Assembly: GCA_021827245.1 (NCBI GenBank)
Contig: JAKAWN010000379.1
Span: 1-6,592 of the forward strand
DNA length: 6,592 nucleotides
DNA from: Acidobacteriota bacterium
GTDB taxonomy: Bacteria; Acidobacteriota; Terriglobia; UBA7540
Direction: 5' to 3'
The translations under genes and the position numbers were made by a program. Below the pieces are notes generated by a model, which was given only the letters and a program-made list of their open reading frames with translations, did not search any database and had not been told where the DNA came from. Positions 1 through 5,472 of this stretch are shown in pieces. How positions within the stretch are numbered: position 1 is the stretch's first letter; each line of letters opens with the position of its first letter.

Positions 1-113
1 CGTTTGCTGGCTAAAAAAATCAAAATCTCGCTTCCGAGCGCGGAAGTCAGGTTAGCTTGGATGACGATTTTCCCGCGATGGGTTGCGGGCAGCTCAATGA
101 ATTGAGGATTCAA
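1..113 (-). CDS. Possible N-terminal fragment of a gene leaving the window (unidentified)
   Basis: On the minus strand a frame opens after an in-frame TGA near 120 and stays open to base 1. A TTG at 113-111 could start it, giving about 37 residues beginning MNPQFIELPATHRGKIVIQ. The residue mix (alternating hydrophobics, few odd runs) looks protein-like, but I do not recognise a family and see no convincing Shine-Dalgarno sequence. The plus strand also has an open frame from base 1 to a TGA at 103-105, which could instead be the tail of an upstream gene. Both frames are too short to decide by codon use, so only one, or neither, is real. Confidence 0.28.
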   Translation of the reverse strand, partial: MNPQFIELPATHRGKIVIQANLTSALGSEILIFLASK

Positions 114-145
114 ACCGGCTCATCGCGGCACCGGGGCTGGCACAT

Positions 146-224
146 CAGACCCCGATTTTCTGGGGTCTGCGTTTCCCGAAGGGAATTTTCGCCGGCTCAA
201 GGCCGACCCTCTGCGCCAGCCTCG
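146..224. repeat. Repeat family B, copy 1 (AGACCCC hairpin block)
   Basis: This is a 79-base intergenic block seen three times in the window (also near 1157-1234 and 5962-6090). It opens with a perfect hairpin, CAGACCCC at 146-153 pairing with GGGGTCTG at 162-169. It continues through the small palindrome TTCCCGAAGGGAA and a second stem, CGGC at 193-196 with GCCG at 202-205 around TCAAG, and ends CCAGCCTCG. Unlike the other two copies it is not followed by a GTAG- or ATAG-footed CCGCGAC hairpin. The function is unknown; it is probably a non-autonomous dispersed element. Confidence 0.8.
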
Positions 225-241
225 GCGTATTTGATTTGATA

Positions 242-290
242 GCCCTCGCCCTCCGGGAGAGGGTGACGGCGCTAGCCGTCGGGTGAGGGC
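242..290. repeat. CCCTCGCCCT...GGGTGAGGG palindromic repeat, copy 1
   Basis: The outer arms GCCCTCGCCC (242-251) and GGGTGAGGGC (281-290) pair with one G-T mismatch. Inside lies a second perfect stem, GACGGC at 265-270 with GCCGTC at 275-280. Copies occur at 1296-1326 (partial) and 1346-1392. The plus-strand copy is followed by CTTTTTG, so it could end transcription in that direction, but no plus-strand gene precedes it. The stretch 291-405 between this repeat and the DinB stop shows nothing I can identify. Confidence 0.75.
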
Positions 291-405
291 TTTTTGCCGT
301 GCCCTATAATCTGCACGACTCCAAAAGGACGACGACAGGACAATCCCCCGCGGCCCGCAATGAGCTTCTATTCCCGTGACGGTGCGGGTTCCGTTCAGGA
401 CATTT

Positions 406-909
406 TCATCCCGCAAACGGTTCATCGGCCGACGGCCCATAGGTGGCTGGCACGGGAATGTCGTTCAGCCGCAGATAGACGCCGAGTTGAGCGCGATGGT
501 GGACCATGTGGTTCAGGAAGAGCGCCCGGTAGGCAAGAAACCGCGGCGCTTCAAAGATCGTCTTGCCCTCGAAAGCCAGCCTCCAGTTCTGCTGCCAGGC
601 TTCATCGGTTGTGCTGGCAAGCGCCGCGCGGACTTTCGCAGCGCCTTCCTCCAGAGCTTTCACAAGCTGCCCGCCAGATTCAAAAGGCAGCGGCTTGTAG
701 CTGCCCGATGAAAAGTCCAACTCAGGCGTGGTCAGCACCGTCAGGCCGAAGCCGGTCAACTGGGCCACATGCGCTGCCAGCTTGCCCATCGGCATCGACT
801 TCGCATGCGGTGCGTACTCAGCCTTATCAACTGGTACCCGCTCCAGCGTCTTGCGCGTCCTTGCTATTTCCTGCTCAAGCTCGGATATGAGTGCATCACT
901 GATCGTCAT
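406..909 (-). CDS. DinB/YfiT-superfamily protein (putative metal-dependent four-helix protein)
   Basis: The 167-residue product has the DinB layout: an N-terminal helix, a first metal histidine in AAHVAQL (His47), and a C-terminal NHMVHHRAQLGVYLR motif carrying His134 and His138, followed by the usual IPVPATYGPSADE tail. In this superfamily three histidines hold a divalent metal in a four-helix bundle. Members include thiol-dependent S-transferases and many proteins of unknown role, often stress-linked, so the exact reaction cannot be given. Length is normal for the family. The ATG at 909-907 is preceded by AGGAGGA (920-914), four bases away, which supports this start. It stands alone, transcribed away from the methyltransferase gene, with its own promoter at 951-980. 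It is probably unrelated to the defence genes. Confidence 0.9.
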   Translation of the reverse strand: MTISDALISELEQEIARTRKTLERVPVDKAEYAPHAKSMPMGKLAAHVAQLTGFGLTVLTTPELDFSSGSYKPLPFESGGQLVKALEEGAAKVRAALASTTDEAWQQNWRLAFEGKTIFEAPRFLAYRALFLNHMVHHRAQLGVYLRLNDIPVPATYGPSADEPFAG

Positions 910-950
910 CGAATCCTCCTGTCAAGAATTGTCCCTCCTTGCGCTCTGCT

Positions 951-980
951 ATCATAGGCGAATAAAAGGCGAACAGTCAA
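951..980 (-). promoter_or_regulatory. Sigma70-type promoter of the DinB-family gene
   Basis: On the minus strand, TTGACT (980-975) and TATGAT (956-951) are separated by 18 bases. These match the -35 and -10 consensus at five of six positions each. The expected transcript would begin near 944, giving a leader of about 35 bases that contains the AGGAGGA ribosome site. No operator-like palindrome overlaps the hexamers. Confidence 0.65.
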
Positions 981-1000
981 CGGGAAGTTTTCTTTGCTTT

Positions 1001-1026
1001 GTAGAGACGTTCCGGTGGAACGTCTC
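1001..1026 (+). repeat. GTAG-footed hairpin (REP-like), copy 1
   Basis: GTAG at 1001-1004 leads into a perfect 10-bp stem, GAGACGTTCC (1004-1013) with GGAACGTCTC (1017-1026), around a 3-base loop. It is the most stable hairpin in the window. The GTAG foot fits the REP element pattern, although the foot's last G is part of the stem here, unlike the other copies. Confidence 0.7.
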
Positions 1027-1089
1027 GCCTTCCGTCATCGTTGGCGCACACGTCGCGGCTTTTGCGATCTGTGCGTTCCAAGAGACCGG

Positions 1090-1125
1090 GTAGCGAGGAC
1101 CGCCGCGTGTGCGGTCCGCGTCTTT
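1090..1125 (+). repeat. GTAG-footed hairpin (REP-like), copy 2
   Basis: GTAG at 1090-1093 is followed by a 7-bp perfect stem, GGACCGC (1097-1103) with GCGGTCC (1111-1117), around loop CGCGTGT. The tail GCGTCTTTT resembles the CGGCTTTT tails of other copies. No gene end lies next to it. Confidence 0.65.
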
Positions 1126-1154
1126 TGGCTGGCATATACCCCGGAGGGAACTGG

Positions 1155-1271
1155 CGCAGACCCCGATCTTGGGGGTCTGCGTTTCCCGAAGGAAATTTCT
1201 ACCTGCTCAAGGCAGGCTCTCTGCGGCAGCCTCGAAGCGGGATAGCCGCGACGGTGTTGTGTCCGTCGCGG
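1155..1271 (+). repeat. Composite element: repeat family B copy 2 plus ATAG-footed hairpin
   Basis: Family B copy 2 begins with the 10-bp hairpin CGCAGACCCC (1155-1164) / GGGGTCTGCG (1172-1181), then the TTCCCGAAGGAAA segment, then stem CCTGC (1202-1206) / GCAGG (1212-1216). After CAGCCTCGAAGCGGG comes ATAG (1242-1245), a one-base variant of the GTAG foot. A 9-bp hairpin follows, CCGCGACGG (1246-1254) / CCGTCGCGG (1263-1271), with an 8-base loop. The same B-plus-hairpin order recurs at 5962-6128, so the two parts seem to travel as one unit. Confidence 0.75.
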
Positions 1272-1278
1272 GAATTTC

Positions 1279-1392
1279 TTCCAAATGGTTCCTAACCCTC
1301 GCCCTCCGGGAGAGGGTGGGCGCGCCACTTTCAAATGTTTCCCAGCCCTCGCCCTCTGGGAGAGGGTGGGCGCGCCAGCGGCCGGGTGAGGG
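1279..1392. repeat. Tandem duplication carrying CCCTCGCCCT palindrome copies 2 and 3
   Basis: Bases 1279-1328 and 1329-1378 are about 50 bases each and match at all but about six positions. Each contains CAAATG followed by the 31-base CCCTCGCCCTC...GGGCGCGCC core (1296-1326 and 1346-1376, one difference). Only the second copy has the closing GGGTGAGGG arm, at 1384-1392. The first copy is therefore a truncated duplicate. Confidence 0.75.
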
Positions 1393-1461
1393 TCAGCCTG
1401 CATTCAAAATATCCCAACCACTATCCCTTCCTCTCAAGCTTTGTGCTATGCTTCTGCGCAA

Positions 1462-3129
1462 ATGGATTGGAAAAACAAGCTCTACTTCGGCGACAACCTC
1501 GGAATCCTCCGCGAGCACGTGGCCACGGAAAGCGTGGATCTGATCTACCTCGACCCGCCCTTCAATTCCAACGCCAGCTACAACGTGCTCTTCAAGGAAA
1601 AGAGCGGCGAAGAATCCGCCGCCCAGATCACGGCCTTTGAAGACACATGGGGCTGGGGCCTGGAATCCGAAGCCACCTATAAGGAAATCGTCACCAGCGG
1701 CCCACGCAAACTGGCCGATTTGATGCAAGCTCTGCTTGCCTTCCTTGGCCGCAACGACATGATGGCCTACCTCGTGATGATGGCCATCCGCTTGGTGGAA
1801 CTTCACCGCGTACTGAAGCAAACAGGAAGCATTTATCTCCACTGTGACCCAACGGCAAGCCACTACATTAAGCTGTTGCTGGACGCCATTTTCGGTGGGC
1901 AGAACTTCAGAAACGAGATCGTGTGGCAGAGGACGTCTGCCCACGCCAACGTGAGCCAAAGGTACGGCTCGATCCACGACATCCTGTTCTTTTACTCGCG
2001 CGCCGAGAAGACCGTGTGGAACCAGCAGTACTCCCCGTATGAAAAGGAGTATATCGAGACCTTCTTCGACCAAGTCGACGACTCCGGCAGGCGTTACTTT
2101 CGCCGCGACCTAACTGCGGCCATGTCACACGCCTCGAGCGGCCAGCTTTACACTTGGAAGGGGATCACGCCGCCGCCGTCTCGGTGCTGGGCAATGAAGA
2201 AGGAGAACATGGACAAGCTTGAAGCCGAGGGCCGGATCCATTGGCCGAAGAAGAAGGGTGGCATGCCCCGCCTGAAGTTGTACCCGGAAGACCTGCCGGG
2301 CGTTCCGATTCAGGACATCTGGGCGGACATTAGAACAATCCACAACCTGTCTGTTGAGCGTCTTGGCTACGAAACCCAAAAGCCTGAGGCGCTGCTCGAA
2401 CGCATTATCAAATCCAGCAGCAACGAGGGCGACATTGTTCTCGATCCGTTTTGCGGCTGCGGCACGGCGGTTGCTGTAGCCGAAAGGCTGCGGCGGCGCT
2501 GGATAGGCATCGACATTACTTATCTTGCCATCAACCTTGTGCAGCGGCGTTTGCGCGACCACCATCCCGACGACCTCAGCCCTTACGAAATTGTCGGCGC
2601 TCCGGCAGACCTTGCCAGCGCCGAAAAGCTGAAGGAAATCAGCCCGCACCAGTTCGAGTGGTGGGCCGTGGATTTGGTGAATGCCCGCCCGGCCAAAGAC
2701 CACAAGAAGGGTGCGGACAGCGGCATTGACGGCTTTATCAACTTTTTTGACGATAAGAGCGGCCAGGCCAAGAAGGTGATTGTGCAGGTTAAAAGCGGCT
2801 ACACGGGCGTCAACCACGTTCGCGATCTGAAGGGCGTCCTGGAACGCGAGAAAGCCGCCATCGGCGCTCTCATCACCATGCGCGAACCCACCAAGCACAT
2901 GCAGATCGAAGCCGCTTCCGCCGGTTTCTACCAAACCTCCGACCCGTCAGAGAAGATCATCCAGATGCAGCGCGGAACCGCCAAACGCTACCCCCGCCTG
3001 CAAATCCTGACCATCGCTGATCTGCTGGAGGGCAAGAAAATCGAATACCCGAGCGGCCCCGTCGGGCGGGACGAAACCTTTGCGAAGGCCGAAAGGAAAT
3101 CGCGGGAACGACAGGAAGAACTGTTCTGA
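1462..3129 (+). CDS. Beta-class DNA methyltransferase fused to a C-terminal Mrr-like nuclease domain
   Basis: The 555-residue product probably both methylates and cuts DNA. Residues 1-380 form an amino-methyltransferase with circular-permuted (beta-class) motif order: catalytic DPPF at 31-34 in DLIYLDPPFNSN, GSIYLHCDP at 122-130, a presumed target-recognition region at about 150-300, TQKPEALLERII at 305-316, SAM-binding DPFCGCGTA at 328-336, and WIGIDI at 347-352. It should make N6-methyladenine or N4-methylcytosine; the target site is unknown. Residues about 390-525 look like an Mrr-type PD-(D/E)XK fold of the QxK kind: FEWW (398-401), GADSGIDG with Asp423, then VIVQVKSG with Gln442 and Lys444. 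I chose ATG 1462 over the TTG at 1441 because homology-like sequence begins at MDWKNKLYFGDN. No Shine-Dalgarno sequence precedes it. The TIR gene follows after 18 bases, suggesting one transcript. Confidence 0.9.
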   Translation: MDWKNKLYFGDNLGILREHVATESVDLIYLDPPFNSNASYNVLFKEKSGEESAAQITAFEDTWGWGLESEATYKEIVTSGPRKLADLMQALLAFLGRNDMMAYLVMMAIRLVELHRVLKQTGSIYLHCDPTASHYIKLLLDAIFGGQNFRNEIVWQRTSAHANVSQRYGSIHDILFFYSRAEKTVWNQQYSPYEKEYIETFFDQVDDSGRRYFRRDLTAAMSHASSGQLYTWKGITPPPSRCWAMKKENMDKLEAEGRIHWPKKKGGMPRLKLYPEDLPGVPIQDIWADIRTIHNLSVERLGYETQKPEALLERIIKSSSNEGDIVLDPFCGCGTAVAVAERLRRRWIGIDITYLAINLVQRRLRDHHPDDLSPYEIVGAPADLASAEKLKEISPHQFEWWAVDLVNARPAKDHKKGADSGIDGFINFFDDKSGQAKKVIVQVKSGYTGVNHVRDLKGVLEREKAAIGALITMREPTKHMQIEAASAGFYQTSDPSEKIIQMQRGTAKRYPRLQILTIADLLEGKKIEYPSGPVGRDETFAKAERKSRERQEELF

Positions 3130-3134
3130 CAAAT

Positions 3135-3140
3135 GGGAGA
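3135..3140 (+). promoter_or_regulatory. Ribosome binding site deciding the TIR gene start
   Basis: GGGAGA lies 7 bases before the ATG at 3148. It also overlaps the alternative in-frame ATG at 3133, which has no such site of its own. This favours MAPIRYNVFISF over the five-residue-longer version. Confidence 0.55.
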
Positions 3141-3147
3141 TGCTCGT

Positions 3148-3936
3148 ATGGCACCGATACGCTACAACGTTTTCATAAGTTTTTCAGGCGAGACAAGCCT
3201 CGCTGTAGCAGAGGCTCTCCGAGAGTGGCTGCCAATGGTCGTTCAAGCGGCGAAGCCATTCATGTCCAAAAGTGACATTGAGAAGGGGGCTCGCGGAGTG
3301 GCCGAGATAGCAAAGACGCTCGAGGGGATCAAAGTTGGCATCAGTTGTCTGACGCCAGATAATCTAAACTCAAGATGGCTCCATTATGAAGCCGGCGCAC
3401 TGTCCAAGACTGTCGACGAGAGGACGCACCTCTGCACCTACCTGTACAACCTCAAGCCCGAAGATATCAAACTCCCTCTCGGGATGTTTCAACACACAAG
3501 GGCCGACAAAGAGGATACGCGCAGACTCGTCCGGACGATCAATAAGGCGATCAGCGACGAGCCGATAGGCGAGCAGGCGCTGGACGGGGTATTCGATGCC
3601 ATGTGGCCCACACTGGAGAGCAAGCTCGGAAATCTGCCTCCGACAGGAGAGGGCTCGGCCCCAAAGCGAACGGTCGAGGATATGGTGGCAGAAATCCTAG
3701 AAACCAGCCGGGCCGAGGCGAACAGGCGAAAGAAGCTGGAATGGATGGACGAGTTCGAGCCTGTAATGAGGAGTTTCTTGTTACTCCTTCAACGGGAAGT
3801 TTGGGGGAGCCAGCGAGTCCCGCTCGCCTCCCTTGGCGGGCGGCCCCGTGAACAAGAGGGGAGCATTGAGCCGGGGTCACCACAAGGTAGGGTCGGGGAT
3901 CCTTCCGAACCGCCGGACTCGGTTGGTGGCCGGTAG
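3148..3936 (+). CDS. TIR-domain protein, likely NAD-consuming defence effector
   Basis: The product has 262 residues. Residues 5-160 resemble the bacterial TIR (TIR_2-like) family: strand motif YNVFISFSGE at 6-15, GISCLTPDNL at 64-73, and WLHYEAGALSK at 77-87. Glu81 there sits where the NAD-hydrolase glutamate of TIR enzymes lies; F114-D122 (FQHTRADKED) is also typical of this subfamily. Residues about 170-215 are helical and charged. The last ~45 residues (from 218) turn rich in Gly, Pro, Ser and Arg and look unlike a folded tail. No sensor domain (NACHT, SAVED, STING or Sir2) is fused. The gene follows the methyltransferase by 18 bases, implying shared expression. The stop TAG belongs to the GTAG foot of a REP-like hairpin. 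TIR assignment is strong; NADase activity and defence role are inferred from family and context. Confidence 0.87.
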   Translation: MAPIRYNVFISFSGETSLAVAEALREWLPMVVQAAKPFMSKSDIEKGARGVAEIAKTLEGIKVGISCLTPDNLNSRWLHYEAGALSKTVDERTHLCTYLYNLKPEDIKLPLGMFQHTRADKEDTRRLVRTINKAISDEPIGEQALDGVFDAMWPTLESKLGNLPPTGEGSAPKRTVEDMVAEILETSRAEANRRKKLEWMDEFEPVMRSFLLLLQREVWGSQRVPLASLGGRPREQEGSIEPGSPQGRVGDPSEPPDSVGGR

Positions 3937-4000
3937 CAGGGCAGCGCAGAGGTCCTGATTTTTGAAACTCTGCCGCCTTTTCCCCTTTTCAAACCAAGAA
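3933..4000 (+). repeat. GTAG-footed hairpin (REP-like), long form, at the TIR gene end
   Basis: GTAG at 3933-3936 contains the TIR stop codon. Stem GCAGAG (3946-3951) pairs with CTCTGC (3968-3973). A competing 7-bp stem, TTTGAAA (3961-3967) with TTTCAAA (3987-3993), is shared with the copy at 5811-5871. From CTGA at 3955 to AAGAA at 4000 the two copies are largely identical. One hairpin excludes the other because both use the GAAAC region. Confidence 0.65.
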
Positions 4001-4100
4001 CCGAGGGGCCTGAAATTGACGGACTTTGATGCGCTCCCCTGCTACGTTGCTGTGGCGACAATTCCGCCGATAAGGGTGTGGGGAGAGGATACCCACCCCA

Positions 4101-4106
4101 GGAGGT
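4101..4106 (+). promoter_or_regulatory. Ribosome binding site of the HNH gene
   Basis: GGAGGT lies 12 bases before the GTG at 4119, rather far. An in-frame CTG at 4113 would be better spaced (6 bases) and add two residues, but CTG starts are rare. No other usable in-frame start lies nearby. Confidence 0.5.
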
Positions 4107-4118
4107 AGACCCCTGTCA

Positions 4119-4961
4119 GTGCGGGACGAGCTCAGGCCTAAGGAGAAGCGGCGCGTCATTGACCTCGTTCGTGAGGCTGGAATAGATGTAAGTGACTGGT
4201 CGAACTTCGAGGGCGGCAAGAATAGGGCGGCGACGAACCCGAAATACTGTTACGAATGGTCATTCTTAGACCCAGGCCGCCTAGTTCTGCTGAACATCTG
4301 GCACGACAGCATTGACGAACGCGACGGGGTTGTGACCGCGAGGTTAAATCTTCGCGAGCGGGCAGACCATTTACGTGGCAAGGGAAAGCTGGTAGCTCGG
4401 TGCAAGAAGTTCGACCGGGCGATCCAGGAGGCGGTCAAAAACCACCTAACAGTTCGAGTTGCAACTCTTGTTGGAAAGCATAGAGATGATGACGACCCGA
4501 ATTCTCCCCCATCCAGCATCAGCGGCCGCTTACTAGACCCGACGGGATGGTCGGTAACGGAATACGACTGGAAGACCGGAGGTTGTATTCTCACGCGAGG
4601 CACTCAAACGGAGCGCTTCGTAGACCAGTTTTCAGCCAACGTAGTGCCGGAGGAAGGTCTCAGACAACACACTGCCACGGCGCAGGTTTATGATCGAAAT
4701 CCTGCGCTACGCCGTCGAGCGCTAGATCGGGCTGGGGGGGCTTGCGAGCTCTGCGGGGGGCAGGGTTTCCGTTTGCCGGATGGCAGAATTTATCTCGAAA
4801 CGCACCACGTTGTTCCCCTGTCTGAGGGCGGCAAAGATTCCGCAACAAACATTGTCGCCATTTGTCCAAACCATCATCGCGAAGCTCACCACGGCGAACG
4901 CGCTGGCGAGATCAGGCGGAGCCTCCTCAGCTTTTTGGCGCGGCTGGCGCAAGCAAGGTAG
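4119..4961 (+). CDS. HNH endonuclease with N-terminal accessory domain (McrA-like candidate)
   Basis: The 280-residue product starts at GTG. Residues 1-65 carry LRPKEKRRVIDLVREAGIDV...NPKYCYEWSF...LLNIWHDS, an N-terminal region I recall from other HNH proteins; it has no assigned function that I know. The middle (about 95-180) is unassigned and may read DNA. The C-terminal HNH domain spans about 200-260: Cys209 and Cys212 in CELCGG, the HH pair at 229-230 in ETHHVVPLSEGG, Asn244 in SATNIVAICPNHH, and Cys249, His252 and His253. This is the beta-beta-alpha metal fold that cuts DNA, with a zinc-type Cys cluster as in McrA-like enzymes. A role in cutting modified or foreign DNA is inferred from that and from the methyltransferase and TIR neighbours. 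It follows the TIR gene by 182 bases, so it may have its own promoter. The stop TAG is part of a GTAG REP-like foot. Confidence 0.88.
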   Translation: MRDELRPKEKRRVIDLVREAGIDVSDWSNFEGGKNRAATNPKYCYEWSFLDPGRLVLLNIWHDSIDERDGVVTARLNLRERADHLRGKGKLVARCKKFDRAIQEAVKNHLTVRVATLVGKHRDDDDPNSPPSSISGRLLDPTGWSVTEYDWKTGGCILTRGTQTERFVDQFSANVVPEEGLRQHTATAQVYDRNPALRRRALDRAGGACELCGGQGFRLPDGRIYLETHHVVPLSEGGKDSATNIVAICPNHHREAHHGERAGEIRRSLLSFLARLAQAR

Positions 4962-4987
4962 CACAGACCGCCGAGGTCTGCGGCTTT
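4958..4987 (+). repeat. GTAG-footed hairpin (REP-like) at the HNH gene end
   Basis: GTAG at 4958-4961 contains the HNH stop codon. CA and then a perfect 6-bp stem follow, CAGACC (4964-4969) with GGTCTG (4975-4980) around GCCGA, then CGGCTTT. Bases 4947-4966 match 5800-5819 with one difference, so the similarity reaches into the last codons of the gene. Confidence 0.7.
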
Positions 4988-5038
4988 CATTTGGCAACGA
5001 AAAAGCCGCGGGCGGCGCATCGCGTTTCTTGCGATGTG
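4980..5038. terminator. Hairpin cluster between convergent HNH and HicB genes
   Basis: GCGGCTTT (4980-4987) pairs with AAAGCCGC (5002-5009). A second hairpin, CGCATCGC (5016-5023) with GCGATGTG (5031-5038), has one G-T pair. The gap between the two convergent gene ends is only 97 bases, so the cluster is the natural place for a two-way terminator. No T-run follows either stem, so it is not a textbook intrinsic terminator. Confidence 0.35.
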
Positions 5039-5058
5039 TGCGGTTTTCGGGATTGTGG

Positions 5059-5241
5059 TTAGGGCACGGGTTTGTGTCGTGTCTGGCACTCACGGATGTA
5101 AATCCGCGTGGCTTCAAGAATGCTGGTTTTAGCTTCTTCGATGGTTTTCCCGATTCCGTACACGCCCGGGAAGTCCTCACTATAAGCGTAGTAATTACGC
5201 CCCTCGCGTTTCACGGTGATCGGATAAGGAAAGGATTTCAC
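5059..5241 (-). CDS. HicB-like antitoxin, apparently without HicA
   Basis: The 60-residue product matches the N-terminal HicB fold: YPITVKREGRNYYAYSEDFPGVYGIGKTIEEAKTSILEATRIYI. The YYAYSEDFPGVYGIG strand-turn and the EEA helix are the family signature. HicB antitoxins bind and block HicA mRNA-cutting toxins and usually carry a C-terminal DNA-binding domain (ribbon-helix-helix or helix-turn-helix). This one stops after the HicB fold, as short HicB-like proteins do. The start is GTG, with AGGA (5252-5249) 7 bases upstream. I find no HicA-like frame on either side within the window, so the gene is an orphan, or regulates something else, or pairs with a toxin elsewhere. It converges with the HNH gene. 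Confidence 0.83.
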   Translation of the reverse strand: MKSFPYPITVKREGRNYYAYSEDFPGVYGIGKTIEEAKTSILEATRIYIRECQTRHKPVP

Positions 5242-5457
5242 TCCTCTATCCTATCACACAGAGGCCCGTTTCAATGCGAGACAGCGCGTAGTGCTCGAAT
5301 CTGATGAAAAGCTGGTAGCCACCGTCAGCCCTTTTCTGTCTGTGGGCTTTTTGATGGAAGAGAAGCCGGGTGGCGCATAGACTACGACTTTCAGAATCTG
5401 CGGTTTTTGTTCGCAACATGGAGAAAAGATCAATGGCCGATGGAATGGCCGTCCCAT

Positions 5458-5464
5458 AAGGAGA
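5458..5464 (+). promoter_or_regulatory. Ribosome binding site of the 66-residue small gene
   Basis: AAGGAGA stands 8 bases before ATG 5473, an ideal spacing. It is the main reason for choosing this start over the longer in-frame extension to 5407. The preceding 5242-5457 stretch shows no gene. Confidence 0.65.
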
Positions 5465-5472
5465 ATACAAGC

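Larger units (their letters stand above)
910..1461. other. Gene-free mosaic of hairpin repeats between two divergent genes
   Basis: I find no supportable gene in this 552-base stretch. Apart from the DinB promoter it is filled with structured repeats: two GTAG-footed hairpins (1001-1026, 1090-1117), repeat family B joined to an ATAG-footed hairpin (1155-1271), and a 50-base tandem duplication carrying the CCCTCGCCCT repeat (1279-1392). The open frames running through it are made of repeat sequence. The methyltransferase promoter must lie in the last 70 or so bases, but no strong -35/-10 pair is visible there. Confidence 0.75.

Noticed and set aside
305..310. Perfect TATAAT on the plus strand
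   Set aside because: There is no -35 match at 15-19 bases upstream and no plus-strand gene downstream before 1462.
294..890. Plus-strand open frame of 198 codons
   Set aside because: It overlaps the DinB-family gene on the opposite strand, which has family motifs, a promoter and a ribosome site. The plus frame's translation is Arg/Ser/Pro-rich and unlike a protein.
1001..1271. Clustered hairpins as a CRISPR array
   Set aside because: Units differ in sequence and spacing, with no identical direct repeats or uniform spacers, and no cas gene is present.
2125..2934. Long minus-strand open frame (269 codons), and another at 1393-2073
   Set aside because: Both lie opposite the methyltransferase-nuclease gene, whose catalytic motifs are clear. 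Their translations show no recognisable domain and are mirror products of a GC-rich gene.
4958..4987. Hairpins at gene ends as ordinary intrinsic terminators
   Set aside because: Most lack a T-run of sufficient length directly after the stem, and several copies lie away from any gene end. The shared GTAG foot points to a repeat family, though some copies may still affect termination.
5327..5355. AGCCC/GGGCT hairpin followed by a T-run, terminator-like on the plus strand
   Set aside because: The stem is only 5 bp with a 12-base loop, and no plus-strand gene ends before it after the HNH gene's own 3' hairpins.
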